Of a stretch of DNA of 41,874 nt, positions 1 through 8,536 are shown in pieces. The position numbers and the translations under genes are program-made. Origin of the DNA: Pseudomonadota bacterium. Lineage in GTDB: Bacteria > Pseudomonadota > Gammaproteobacteria > Acidiferrobacterales > UBA6901. The notes under the pieces were generated by a model. That model saw only the letters and a program-made list of their open reading frames with translations. It searched no databases and was not told the DNA's origin. Within the stretch, counting starts at the first letter, position 1; each line of letters starts with the position of its first letter. Location: assembly GCA_021790335.1 (NCBI GenBank), contig JAJYEE010000021.1, forward strand, positions 1 through 41,874, given 5' to 3'.

Positions 1-77
1 GCACAATCCCTTCGGCAACTACGTGCGCGCCTGCTATTCTAGGCGCCCCGAAACCGGTCCGGCTACAGGAGCAGCCA

Positions 78-734
78 TTGACTCTCGCGATCTTCGACCT
101 CGACAACACGCTGCTGCGCGGGGACAGTGACCATGCCTGGGGCGAATATCTGGTGGAGCAAAAGGCGGTCGACAGCACCCAGTTCAAGCGCGACAACGAC
201 CGTTATTACCAGGCCTATCTCGATGGAACGCTCGATATCTTCGAGTTTCTCGAACAGCACCAGCTCAAGCCGCTCGCCCGGTTCGATCGCGCGATACTGG
301 AGCGCTGGCGCACGGATTTTCTGCGCACAAAGATCCTGCCGCTCATCGTCCCGGCCGCCCGTGCGCTGGTCGACAGTCACCGCACGAAGGGGCATACCCT
401 GATGATCATCACCGCGACAAACAGCTTCATCACTGCCCCGATTGCTTCGGAGTTCGGCATCCGTCATCTCATCGCCACCGAGCCGGAGGAGGTCGACGGC
501 CGGTTCACCGGCAAGGTCCACGGCGTACCGAGCTACCGCGAGGGAAAGGTGACGCGTCTGCGCGGCTGGCTTGCCGAACACCACGAAGACCTTGTGGACA
601 GCTGGTTCTACAGCGATTCTCACAACGATCTGCCCCTGCTCGAGCTGGTCGACCATCCGGTGGCGGTAAGTCCCGACGCGGTGCTTGCCAGTCACGCGCG
701 CGTGCGCGGCTGGCCGGTCGTGGACCTGGGCTGA
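78..734 (+). CDS. HAD-family phosphatase (HAD-IB, SerB-like)
   Basis: A 218-residue soluble haloacid-dehalogenase-type phosphatase. The N-terminus carries the nucleophile motif FDLDNTLL, with the two catalytic aspartates, a helical cap (about residues 20-90), motif II in the stretch IITATNS, and the late acidic motif YSDSHNDLPLL that binds magnesium. This layout is that of the HAD-IB group, which includes phosphoserine phosphatase and related small-molecule phosphatases; the substrate cannot be read from sequence. The start is TTG at 78, preceded by AGGA at 67-70. It ends 6 bases before btuC, so it is probably the first gene of the btuCD operon. A weak -10-like TATTCT lies at 35-40, but no good -35 goes with it and the true promoter may lie outside the window. 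Confidence 0.88.
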   Translation: MTLAIFDLDNTLLRGDSDHAWGEYLVEQKAVDSTQFKRDNDRYYQAYLDGTLDIFEFLEQHQLKPLARFDRAILERWRTDFLRTKILPLIVPAARALVDSHRTKGHTLMIITATNSFITAPIASEFGIRHLIATEPEEVDGRFTGKVHGVPSYREGKVTRLRGWLAEHHEDLVDSWFYSDSHNDLPLLELVDHPVAVSPDAVLASHARVRGWPVVDLG

Positions 735-740
735 AACGAC

Positions 741-1712
741 ATGCGGCGGCCGGGCGTGACACCATTTTTGGTCGCACTGGCGCCAGCAAGCCTGCTGTTC
801 GCTATCAGCACCGGCAGCGTCCACGTCGGATGGATCGGGCTGTGGCACGCGCTCAGCAGCAAGACGCCGACACTGGATGCAACCATCGTCCGGAAACTGC
901 GTCTTCCGCGGGCGGCGGCGGCATTTGCCGTAGGTGCGCTGCTTTCCCTATCCGGGGCGCTGCTCCAGGTGCTGCTGCGCAATCCTCTCGCTGATCCTTA
1001 TGTGCTCGGTATCTCGGGCGGTGCGGCCGTGGCTGCACTGGGCTCCATGCTGCTCGGGCTGGGCAGCGCCTGGCTCGGACTGAACGCATTCATCGGCAGT
1101 CTGGTGTCCATGGCGATCGTATTCGGGCTCAGCCACATGCGCGGACCCTGGACGCAGACCAGGCTGCTGCTGACCGGAGTGGTGGTCGCCGCCGGCTGGG
1201 GCGCCGCTATCACCTTTCTTCTGGCGATTTCGCCTGGCAGCGACGTCCAGGGCATGCTGTTCTGGCTTATCGGGGACCTGTCCTACGCCAGCCACACCGG
1301 CTGGGCCTACGCCGCGCTGTTCACCGGCCTGCTGCTGTCGCTGCCGCTGGCACGCAGTCTCAATCTGTACACCCGTGGTGAACTCGTTGCCACCGCATTG
1401 GGCGCAAGGGTCGGCCTCATCCGCACCGCGGTCTATGTGCTCGCCTCCCTCATGACCGCAAGTGCGGTCATGGAAGCGGGTACCGTCGGTTTCGTCGGGC
1501 TCATCATCCCACACCTGCTGCGGCTGCTCGGGGATTCCGACTATCGCCGGCTGATCCCGGATTCGGCGCTGCTGGGGGGCAGCTTTCTGGTCATCTGCGA
1601 TACGCTTGCGCGAAGCGTCATAGCGCCCCTGCAGTTGCCGGTCGGCGTGATCACCGCCCTGCTTGGTGTGCCCGTATTCCTGGTGCTGCTCGCGCGGGCC
1701 CGCTTCCCATGA
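741..1712 (+). CDS. btuC: Vitamin B12 ABC transporter permease BtuC (FecCD family)
   Basis: A 323-residue inner-membrane permease of the FecCD/BtuC family, which forms the dimeric channel of cobalamin and siderophore importers. About nine to ten hydrophobic helices are visible. Family landmarks are RLPRAAAAFAVGALLSLSG near residue 53, NPLADPYVLGISGGA near residue 81 and GFVGLIIPHLLRLL near residue 250. FecCD permeases also serve iron siderophores and haem, so the family alone does not give the substrate. The B12 assignment rests on context: btuD overlaps its end, and btuF, a cobalamin riboswitch with btuB, and a corrinoid adenosyltransferase are within 9 kb. It starts 6 bases after the HAD gene and overlaps btuD by ATGA. 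Confidence 0.9.
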   Translation: MRRPGVTPFLVALAPASLLFAISTGSVHVGWIGLWHALSSKTPTLDATIVRKLRLPRAAAAFAVGALLSLSGALLQVLLRNPLADPYVLGISGGAAVAALGSMLLGLGSAWLGLNAFIGSLVSMAIVFGLSHMRGPWTQTRLLLTGVVVAAGWGAAITFLLAISPGSDVQGMLFWLIGDLSYASHTGWAYAALFTGLLLSLPLARSLNLYTRGELVATALGARVGLIRTAVYVLASLMTASAVMEAGTVGFVGLIIPHLLRLLGDSDYRRLIPDSALLGGSFLVICDTLARSVIAPLQLPVGVITALLGVPVFLVLLARARFP

Positions 1713-2473
1713 CGCGCCTGGAGGCCCGCGGTATCCGCCTCGAGATCGGCGGCAAACCGCTGTGCACCGGTCTGGATCTGGCCCTGAACGCCGGAGAGAC
1801 CTGGGCCATACTCGGAGCCAACGGCAGCGGCAAAACCACGCTGCTCCATACGCTGTCCGGGCTGCGCATGCCCAGCGAAGGCCGGATATACCTCGATGGG
1901 AGCGACATCCGGTTACTGCAGCCACGGGCCGTGGCACTGAGGCGCGGCGTGCTCCTGCAGGAATCGGAGCCGGGTTTGGCTGCCGACGTCATGCAGACGG
2001 TATTGACCGGCCGCCATCCGCACCTGACTCCGTGGGGATGGGAGGGCTCCGAGGACTACCGCATGGCCAGCGCGGCACTGGCCGCAATGGATCTGGAGGA
2101 ATTCGCCGGGCGGGCGCTGCCGACACTCTCTGGCGGGGAACGGCGGCGCGTCGAAATCGCAGCGCTCATCGCACAGGATGCACCCATCTGCCTGCTCGAC
2201 GAGCCGACCAATCACCTTGATCTGCATTACCAGATCAAGGTCCTGGCACTCGTTGCGGGACGATCGAAGCTCCCCGGACACCTGAACGTCATGGTACTTC
2301 ACGACATCAATCTCGCGTTGCGATTCTGCACCCACGGGCTGCTGCTGGCCAACGGCGATCATCGTCAGGGGCGTCTCGATGCAATCCTCGATGCGCAGGT
2401 GCTCGAGATGATCTATCACTGTCCGTTCCGCGAAATGGGTACTGCCGGCGACCGCATATTTCTTCCCGCATAA
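1709..2473 (+). CDS. btuD: Vitamin B12 ABC transporter ATPase BtuD
   Basis: A 254-residue ABC ATPase that would power BtuC at the cytoplasmic face. All motifs are present: Walker A GANGSGKTTLL (about residues 36-46), signature LSGGERRRVEIAAL (about 140-153), Walker B ICLLDEPTNHLDL and the switch histidine in VLHDINLALRF. The start ATG shares four bases with the btuC stop (ATGA), which suggests coupled translation. Length fits FepC/BtuD-type ATPases (about 250 residues). The B12 role is inferred from neighbours. It is followed within eight bases by the -35 element of the next promoter. Confidence 0.9.
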   Translation: MTRLEARGIRLEIGGKPLCTGLDLALNAGETWAILGANGSGKTTLLHTLSGLRMPSEGRIYLDGSDIRLLQPRAVALRRGVLLQESEPGLAADVMQTVLTGRHPHLTPWGWEGSEDYRMASAALAAMDLEEFAGRALPTLSGGERRRVEIAALIAQDAPICLLDEPTNHLDLHYQIKVLALVAGRSKLPGHLNVMVLHDINLALRFCTHGLLLANGDHRQGRLDAILDAQVLEMIYHCPFREMGTAGDRIFLPA

Positions 2474-2480
2474 TTTAGAG

Positions 2481-2508
2481 TTGGACACGGAAACAATTCC
2501 TGTATACT
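2481..2508 (+). promoter_or_regulatory. sigma70-like promoter for the GGDEF-EAL gene
   Basis: TTGGAC (2481-2486), a 16-base spacer and TATACT (2503-2508) lie directly after btuD and match the sigma70 consensus well. The TTG of the -35 box is also the first possible start codon of the longest open frame of the next gene. A start there would sit upstream of its own transcript, so the promoter reading makes a later start more likely. Confidence 0.65.
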
Positions 2509-2606
2509 ACAAACCCGTGTCCGAACCACCAAACTCCGGATCCGGCCGCCATCCTCTGGCGGGAGGGCGTTTTCACACCCGTTCCCCCCATCGATTCTCC
2601 CTGAAC

Positions 2607-4967
2607 ATGCTGGCCTGGCGCCTTCCGGCATCGCTGCGCACGCGCATGGTCTTGACGCTGTCGGCACTGATAACCCTTGCCGCATTCACTGCGCTGATGT
2701 ACCTGGCAGTACGTTTCGCGAGCTTCCAGCTCCAGGCGCAGGCGCAGGCCGGCAACGCGCTGGCGAAGCTCGAGCAGCCCGTGCTGCAGCAGCTCATCGA
2801 AACACACGATAGCGCCGGCATCAACAAAGTGCTCCGCAAGATGGCCGCTGCACCGGGGATCGCGGCGGTTCAGATCGACGGAAAAAACGGCGCCGTCCTG
2901 TACCGGCAGGGCCGTCACACACAGGCACCAGGCCGTCTGATGCGCTTTTTGACGGGCATCGCTGGAAACCGCACTGTCATGGTCGGTCTGAATCTGTCCG
3001 GTCGGCGCCAGCGCGTTCTGCGGCTGACCCTTTCGAACCACGCGCTCAATCAAGGCGTGCTCAAGCTGGTGCTCAACAGCATCCTGTTCCTGGGCGTGCT
3101 GCTGGCTGTCACCCTGGCCATAATCTACTCGCTCCTCAAGCGCTTCACGGCGCCGCTCAAGCCGCTGACCGAAATGGCCCGCCAGGTTTCACGCGGCAAC
3201 TGGACACCCAAAGTGACGCTCATCGAGTCAGGGAGCCGCGAACTGCAGGAGCTCAATCAGGCGTTCGCGGACAGCTCCGCCGCCATGCGCCACTACATCC
3301 GCAATCTCGAAGAAACGCGTGAACTGCTGGAGCACAGCGAAAACCGCCTGCGTACGCTTGTAAACGGCATGCACGAGATCCTGTTCGAGCTGGATCATGA
3401 CGGCAATATCAGCTTTCTCAATCCCGCATGGGAGACGCTCACCGGCTTCAAGATCGAGGATACGCTGGGCCGGCCATTCTCGGATTTCGTGATGGAAAAA
3501 AAGGTTGCAGCCGGCTTCACTGTGCAGAATCTGACAGGCATGAAGGAAAAGAACCGGGAAATATGCCTGCGCAGCGCGGCCGGAAAGCGGCTCTGGGTGC
3601 ACCTGGATGCCGATGCACAGCACGATCCCGTGGGCCGGTTCACGGGCGTGATCGGAACCCTCGGGGACATCACCCAGAGCGTTGAACTCAACCGGCTGCT
3701 TACCAAGTATCAGGACGACCTCTACTATCTTTCCGTCACCGACCCGCTGACCGGACTCTACAACCGGCGTCATTTCGACACCCAGCTCGAAGCCATCCTT
3801 GCCGAGCACCTCCCGAAGAACCAGTCGGTCTGCCTGCTGATCGTCGACCTCGACGGTTTCAAGTTCATCAACGACACCTATGGACACCCTGCCGGAGATG
3901 ATGCCCTGCGCGCCATATCGGGCCTGCTCAAGAAGACCATCCGGCGCAATGACTACATCGCGCGGCTGGCCGGGGACGAATTCGCCATGGTGCTCAAGAA
4001 CACCAGCGTCGGTGATGCCACCAATATCGCCGAGAAGCTGCATGCGGCGATCAACGGAACGTATATCGACCTACCGGTAGGCCACATCCAGCTGCAATGC
4101 AGCATCGGAGTTGCCGAAGCGCCCACCCACGGACAGAAAGCACAGGATCTCGTCAGCGCCGCCGACGTCGCCCTGTATCACAGCAAACGCCGCGGGCGCA
4201 ACCGGGTCGAGGTCCTTTCCCCGGACATCAGCCGCGCGCTCATGTCGATTTTCAGCCAGGGATTCCAGCTGCGCAATGCGCTCGAGCGGGGCGACCTCAT
4301 GCCCGCCTTCCAGCCGATATGCGATATCCGCACCGGCAAGCCGATCGCGTACGAGGCTTTGGCACGCATGCACCACGGAGGGGCGACGATAAAGGCTGGG
4401 GATTTCATTGCCGTCGCCGAGGAACTGGGGCTCACGCGCGAAATCGATCTGCACATCATCGAGCAGGCGTTGCGCCTTGCCCCGACCGGATACGGCCTGT
4501 TTCTCAATCTCGACCCGAGTTCATTCAACGACCGCGGTTTCGTCACACAGCTCGAGGAACTGGTCGGTCCGGCATGCCGATCCGGGAAATCCATCGTCAT
4601 CGAGATCACCGAGCGCGAAAACGTCACAATCACCGACACGCTGCTGGCCGACATCCAGGCCCTGCGTCGCCTGGGTTGCAAGCTGGCCCTGGACGATTTC
4701 GGTAGCGGATATTCGACCTACCATTTCCTGAATCTCTTCCGCCCGGAGTACCTCAAGATCGAGGGTGCCTTCGTGCGCGGCATGCTTGACCATGAGTCAG
4801 ACCGGAAGATCGTCGAACACATTCACGAGCTTGCCATGTCTTTCGGAATAGAGACCATCGCCGAAAGCGTGGAGAACGAGGATACACGTAACGCCCTGTT
4901 GCGCATGGGCATCCGCAATGCCCAGGGCTGGCATCTGGGCCTGCCGCAAATGCTCCACAAGCACTAG
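2607..4967 (+). CDS. Membrane-bound PAS-GGDEF-EAL cyclic-di-GMP protein
   Basis: A 786-residue cyclic-di-GMP turnover protein. In order it has an N-terminal membrane helix (about 15-35), a periplasmic segment, a second helix (about 152-175), a HAMP-like linker, a PAS domain (about 245-375), a GGDEF domain and an EAL domain. The diguanylate cyclase signature reads AGDEF at 455-459, with the first Gly replaced by Ala, a change tolerated in some active enzymes. The EAL motif starts at Glu583, and the DDFGSGYS metal-binding stretch and IEITERE are intact; the usual LKID reads LKIE. Both activities are possible, and either half may instead be regulatory. The frame is open from TTG 2481, but I chose ATG 2607 because a promoter occupies 2481-2508. 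It sits between btuCD and the riboswitch-btuB unit. Confidence 0.9.
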   Translation: MLAWRLPASLRTRMVLTLSALITLAAFTALMYLAVRFASFQLQAQAQAGNALAKLEQPVLQQLIETHDSAGINKVLRKMAAAPGIAAVQIDGKNGAVLYRQGRHTQAPGRLMRFLTGIAGNRTVMVGLNLSGRRQRVLRLTLSNHALNQGVLKLVLNSILFLGVLLAVTLAIIYSLLKRFTAPLKPLTEMARQVSRGNWTPKVTLIESGSRELQELNQAFADSSAAMRHYIRNLEETRELLEHSENRLRTLVNGMHEILFELDHDGNISFLNPAWETLTGFKIEDTLGRPFSDFVMEKKVAAGFTVQNLTGMKEKNREICLRSAAGKRLWVHLDADAQHDPVGRFTGVIGTLGDITQSVELNRLLTKYQDDLYYLSVTDPLTGLYNRRHFDTQLEAILAEHLPKNQSVCLLIVDLDGFKFINDTYGHPAGDDALRAISGLLKKTIRRNDYIARLAGDEFAMVLKNTSVGDATNIAEKLHAAINGTYIDLPVGHIQLQCSIGVAEAPTHGQKAQDLVSAADVALYHSKRRGRNRVEVLSPDISRALMSIFSQGFQLRNALERGDLMPAFQPICDIRTGKPIAYEALARMHHGGATIKAGDFIAVAEELGLTREIDLHIIEQALRLAPTGYGLFLNLDPSSFNDRGFVTQLEELVGPACRSGKSIVIEITERENVTITDTLLADIQALRRLGCKLALDDFGSGYSTYHFLNLFRPEYLKIEGAFVRGMLDHESDRKIVEHIHELAMSFGIETIAESVENEDTRNALLRMGIRNAQGWHLGLPQMLHKH

Positions 4968-5024
4968 CCATCTCCCTGCATCGGTACCGGACACGGCTAC
5001 CTGGCGCTACGCATCACCGTCCGC

Positions 5025-5053
5025 TTGACAGCATTCAACCAAACACCTATCGT
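5025..5053 (+). promoter_or_regulatory. sigma70-like promoter upstream of the cobalamin riboswitch
   Basis: A perfect -35 TTGACA (5025-5030) is followed after 17 bases by TATCGT (5048-5053). Transcription would begin near 5060, just before the first conserved riboswitch bases at 5065. The position fits a dedicated promoter for the btuB leader. Confidence 0.7.
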
Positions 5054-5062
5054 CCGCATCAG

Positions 5063-5295
5063 CTACAGGTGCCCCGCAGACATCAGGATTGCGGGGTGAA
5101 ACGGGAAGCTGGTGAAGTCCGCGGATCAACTCTGCGGAAAAGTCCAGCGCTGCCCCCGCAACGGTGATCGAGTTGCGGCAAATCATCAAGCCACTGCGTG
5201 CATCAATCGTCCGGCCATCACTGCGGACATGGCGCGGGAAGGCGATTTGCCAGGTTCGCAAGAACCACTCGTAAGCCCGGAGACCGGCCTGAGCC
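5063..5295 (+). promoter_or_regulatory. Cobalamin (B12) riboswitch upstream of btuB
   Basis: The leader carries the conserved blocks of the cobalamin aptamer in order: ACAGGTGCC (from 5065), GGGTGAAACGGGAAGCTGGTG-type sequence around 5095-5115, the B12-box core CGCTGCCCCCGCAACGGT (about 5148-5165), and the closing block AAGCCCGGAGACCGGCCTGA (5273-5292). This RNA binds adenosylcobalamin or related corrinoids and turns expression down when B12 is plentiful. The next gene is a TonB-dependent receptor, the classic target of this riboswitch. No intrinsic terminator with a U-tract is seen after the aptamer, so translational control is more likely. Confidence 0.93.
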
Positions 5296-5389
5296 ACGTG
5301 GCAACGCTGCGGTGGGCAGCCGGTCGCGCCTTCGGGTGCTCGATCGGTCTGCTCTCCTGCGTTTCCATCCGTCATCAATAATTTTAATT

Positions 5390-5406
5390 GCGCACGGCGG
5401 GTGCGC
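5390..5406 (+). promoter_or_regulatory. Hairpin next to the btuB ribosome binding site
   Basis: GCGCAC (5390-5395) and GTGCGC (5401-5406) form a six-pair GC stem around GGCGG. The stem abuts the Shine-Dalgarno sequence GGGGAG (5407-5412). A TCTCC at 5353-5357 could also pair with GGAGA of the same site. This is a plausible expression platform that masks the site when B12 binds. It also buries the GTG at 5401, which favours TTG 5419 as the start of btuB. Confidence 0.5.
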
Positions 5407-5418
5407 GGGGAGAACAGT

Positions 5419-7266
5419 TTGTCCACCAAGTCCTACGGTCCGGTCCTGTCCGGCATATTTCTGGCTGCCATATCGTTCGCTAACCGTGCCCGCGCCGGCG
5501 ATTCCACGGCTGAGCCGATAATTGTGACCGCGTCCCGCGTCGCCCAGACCGAAAATCAGGCGCTCGCTTCCGTAACGGTCATCACACGTCAAGATATCGA
5601 ACGCAGCCAGGCGACAAACATGGTCGAACTGTTGCGCTCGGTAGCCGGCATCGACATTGCCCGCTCCGGAGGCCCGGGCGCCCAGACGAGCGTTTTCCTG
5701 CGCGGAACCAACTCCAACCACGTACTGGTACTGATCGACGGAGTACGCGCCGCCGACACCACCAGCGGCGGCTTCGCCTGGGAAAGCCTGGATCCCTCGC
5801 AGATCGAACGCATCGAGATCGTGCGCGGACCGCGGGCCACGCTGTACGGCTCCGACGCCATAGGTGGGGTCATACAGATCTTCACGCGCAAGCCCAAAGG
5901 GCCGGTGGCGCGCTTCGAGGTCGGCAGTTTCGGCACGCACGGCGCGGAAATCGGAGGCGGCACCACCTCCGGCAAAACCCGATTCTTTGCCGACGCTTCG
6001 TACCGCGGAGCAAGCGGGTTTCCGGCAACCAATCCGTCCGCCGGACCCTACCTCTACAGTCCGGAAAATGACGGGTACCAGCAGCACAGCGTCACGGCCG
6101 GAATGCGCACGCCCTTGGGCGCAAACGGGTCGGTCGGACTGACCGCCTGGGATTCGCTCGAAAACACGCAATTCGACCCGGCAGGCGACTTCAGCCACGG
6201 GGAAAACCGGATCGTAAGCCTGCGCCTCAAGGAGCTTACCACTCCCGATTGGATGCAGACGCTGAGCATCGGCAATGCGCTGGTCAACCTGGATACCTAC
6301 GGCAGCGATCAGTCCCAGATCAGCACGCACCGCAGCTCCATCGACTGGCAGCACGACCTCAGTCTCGGGCAGCACAATCTGCTCACCGTCGGGTACAGTT
6401 TCGTCAACGACGTTGGCAATTCGAACGACATCACGAACGCCGTGACATACAATGACTCGGTCCACGACAACGCCGTGTTCGCCGACTTGCTGAGCCGGAT
6501 CGGCCGTCAGCAGCTGCAGCTCGGCCTGCGTCAGGACCAGCACAGCCGTTTCGGCGGGCACACGACGGGCCAGATCGGGTGGGGCTGGAACGTGAATCCG
6601 GCATGGCGCTGGTTTGCCTCGTACGGCACGGCCTTCCGCGCACCCGATTTCAACGAGCTCTTCAGTCCCGGCTACAGCGGATTTTTCGCCGGCAATCCCG
6701 ATCTGCTCCCGGAAACCTCACGCAGCGCCGAACTCGGAGCCCGCTACCGCCTTACCGCGACACAGCGCCTGCGCGCGAGTGTCTACGACACGAAGGTCAA
6801 TGACCTCATCGACTTCAGCGGAGCAAATGACCAGGCCATCAACATCGGCCAGGCCAGCATGCGCGGACTGGAGCTGCAGTATTCATGGCGCCGGAAGCCG
6901 TGGTATTACACTGCGAATGCGACGCTGCAGAAGGCGGTGAACGACATCACTGGCGAATATCTGCTGCGGCGACCGCGCCGGAAGCTGTACATGATGCTGG
7001 AACGGTCGTTCGCCCGGCGCGAAGACCTCGGCGTCGAAATCTTCGCCGTCTCCAGTCACTCCGACATCAGCAACATCACCTACAGTACGATAGACGTGCC
7101 CGGCTACGCGTTAACGGACCTGTTTGGCGCGTACCCGCTGTCGCGCAACTGGACGGTCGAGGCGCGTCTGAACAACGTTCTCGACCAGCACTACCAGGTC
7201 GTCTCCGGCTATAACGCACCGACGCGCTCGGCGTTCGTATCGCTGCGCTACGCGCCGCGGCACTGA
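5419..7266 (+). CDS. btuB: TonB-dependent cobalamin receptor BtuB
   Basis: A 615-residue outer-membrane receptor that takes up cobalamin using energy from TonB. A signal peptide (about residues 1-27) is followed by a TonB-box-like EPIIVTASR, the plug domain (about 40-150, with the stretch VEIVRGPRATLYGSDAIGG) and a 22-strand-type barrel rich in alternating aromatic residues, ending close to the stop with a C-terminal aromatic-rich strand. Length matches E. coli BtuB (about 614). I chose TTG 5419 because GGGGAG lies six bases upstream; the frame itself is open back to GTG 5401. Control by the cobalamin riboswitch makes the substrate assignment strong. tonB follows after five bases. Confidence 0.93.
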   Translation: MSTKSYGPVLSGIFLAAISFANRARAGDSTAEPIIVTASRVAQTENQALASVTVITRQDIERSQATNMVELLRSVAGIDIARSGGPGAQTSVFLRGTNSNHVLVLIDGVRAADTTSGGFAWESLDPSQIERIEIVRGPRATLYGSDAIGGVIQIFTRKPKGPVARFEVGSFGTHGAEIGGGTTSGKTRFFADASYRGASGFPATNPSAGPYLYSPENDGYQQHSVTAGMRTPLGANGSVGLTAWDSLENTQFDPAGDFSHGENRIVSLRLKELTTPDWMQTLSIGNALVNLDTYGSDQSQISTHRSSIDWQHDLSLGQHNLLTVGYSFVNDVGNSNDITNAVTYNDSVHDNAVFADLLSRIGRQQLQLGLRQDQHSRFGGHTTGQIGWGWNVNPAWRWFASYGTAFRAPDFNELFSPGYSGFFAGNPDLLPETSRSAELGARYRLTATQRLRASVYDTKVNDLIDFSGANDQAINIGQASMRGLELQYSWRRKPWYYTANATLQKAVNDITGEYLLRRPRRKLYMMLERSFARREDLGVEIFAVSSHSDISNITYSTIDVPGYALTDLFGAYPLSRNWTVEARLNNVLDQHYQVVSGYNAPTRSAFVSLRYAPRH

Positions 7267-7271
7267 CAGCG

Positions 7272-7946
7272 ATGCCTGCCCGCCTGCCAAGGTTCCTGCT
7301 GCTGTCGCTGCTGGCACATGCAGCGGTGATAGCAGCCTTGCGCGCGCCCGGATTCCCGGCGACGACAGGCCGCACCCTGGATGTCACTCTGCTGCCGCCA
7401 AGCATCGCGAGCCGCTCCGGCAGGCAACGACCGAAAACAGCCATCGCGGCACATGCCCCGCATGCCGCAACGGCGGTCAGGAAGACCGCTTTGCTCAAGG
7501 TAGCGGCGACCGGATCCGCCACTGCAGTCCCCCCGGCTGGCGATGCGCCCGCACCGCCCGAGCGTGCCCGCCCCATGACCGCAAGCCAGGCGGCAGCGCA
7601 TTGTTCCGATCCGGACGGCAACCGCCCGCAGACGAGCGTTCAGGCCAGCGCGGTCGGCCACCAGCTGGTGCGCGCGATACTGCACGCCTCGGCACCTTAT
7701 TTTCATTACCCTCTGCTCGCGCGCGAACAGGGCTGGGCGGGCCGGGTGACCATTCGGCTGCGGATCGGTCCGCACGGCCGCCTCAGCCGCATGCGGGTCG
7801 CCGGGAGTTCCGGATATGCCGTGCTGGACGCGGCTGCGCTGCGTAGCCTGAAGCGCGTCACCCGCCTTCCGGATGCCGCCGTACCGGCGGGCGGTATCGC
7901 CTTTGACGTGCTCGTGCCTATCGTGTATAGGCTGACCGAGAGCTGA
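7272..7946 (+). CDS. tonB: TonB-like energy transducer
   Basis: A 224-residue protein with an N-terminal membrane anchor (about residues 7-25), an Ala/Pro/Arg-rich periplasmic linker and a C-terminal TonB domain (about 130-220). The last part has the family pattern: a PYFHYPLLAREQGWAGRV stretch, then IRLRIGPHGRLSRMRVAGSS and a final amphipathic segment. TonB links the proton gradient, through ExbB-ExbD, to outer-membrane receptors. It begins five bases after btuB, so it is probably a dedicated partner of this receptor. No exbB or exbD is in the window, so those must be supplied from elsewhere. Confidence 0.85.
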   Translation: MPARLPRFLLLSLLAHAAVIAALRAPGFPATTGRTLDVTLLPPSIASRSGRQRPKTAIAAHAPHAATAVRKTALLKVAATGSATAVPPAGDAPAPPERARPMTASQAAAHCSDPDGNRPQTSVQASAVGHQLVRAILHASAPYFHYPLLAREQGWAGRVTIRLRIGPHGRLSRMRVAGSSGYAVLDAAALRSLKRVTRLPDAAVPAGGIAFDVLVPIVYRLTES

Positions 7947-7960
7947 GGTTTCACGCGCCC

Positions 7961-8524
7961 ATGGGCCACCGCCTTACCAAGATCTATACCCGAACCGGCG
8001 ATGACGGAACGACCGGGCTGGGCGACGGCATGCGCGTTGCCAAGGATTGCGCACGGGTCGAAGCGCTCGGCGCGGTGGATGAGCTCAACAGTATCCTGGG
8101 TGTGCTGCTCGCCGAGCCACTCAGTCCCGAGCTCGCCAACCCGCTGGTCCGCGTTCAGCACACTCTTTTCGATCTGGGCGGCGAGCTTTCGGTAGCGGGC
8201 TCCCTCATCGTGCAGGAGCGCAGAATCGAAGAGCTGGAAGCCTTGCTCGACCGCTGGAACGCCGAACTGGCGCTGCTCAAGGACTTCATTCTGCCCGGCG
8301 GAACCCGTACTGCAGCGATATGCCATCTGGCCCGCAGCGTATGCCGGCGGGCGGAGCGCCGCGTCTACACCCTCTTCCGCCAGGAAACCGTCTCGCCCGT
8401 CGCGCTGCGTTATCTTAACCGGCTGTCAGACCTGCTGTTCGTGCTTGCCCGCACGCTCAACAAGGCGGGCGGAGCGGGCGACGTGCTGTGGCAGCCGGCA
8501 AAGCGCGAAGACCCCGACAGATGA
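7961..8524 (+). CDS. pduO: Cob(I)alamin adenosyltransferase, PduO type
   Basis: A 187-residue ATP:cob(I)alamin adenosyltransferase, which attaches the 5'-deoxyadenosyl group to reduced corrinoid to make the coenzyme form. The N-terminal ATP-binding motif TRTGDDGTTGLGDG (about residues 10-23), the AVDELNSILG stretch and the C-terminal helix LPGGTRTAAICHLARSVCRR are diagnostic of the PduO/MMAB family, not the CobA/BtuR family. Full length for the family. It lies 14 bases after tonB and completes an uptake-plus-activation unit. It converges on btuF with only 12 bases between the stop codons. Confidence 0.93.
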   Translation: MGHRLTKIYTRTGDDGTTGLGDGMRVAKDCARVEALGAVDELNSILGVLLAEPLSPELANPLVRVQHTLFDLGGELSVAGSLIVQERRIEELEALLDRWNAELALLKDFILPGGTRTAAICHLARSVCRRAERRVYTLFRQETVSPVALRYLNRLSDLLFVLARTLNKAGGAGDVLWQPAKREDPDR

Positions 8525-8536
8525 AGCGTCCGTACG

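Noticed and set aside
948-1937. A 329-codon minus-strand open frame across btuC
   Set aside because: It is rich in Gln, Arg and His as antisense frames of hydrophobic genes are, and overlaps two strongly supported genes.
5218-6561. A 447-codon open frame on the minus strand across btuB
   Set aside because: It is a shadow of btuB: no ribosome site, composition typical of an antisense frame in GC-rich DNA, and no family resemblance.
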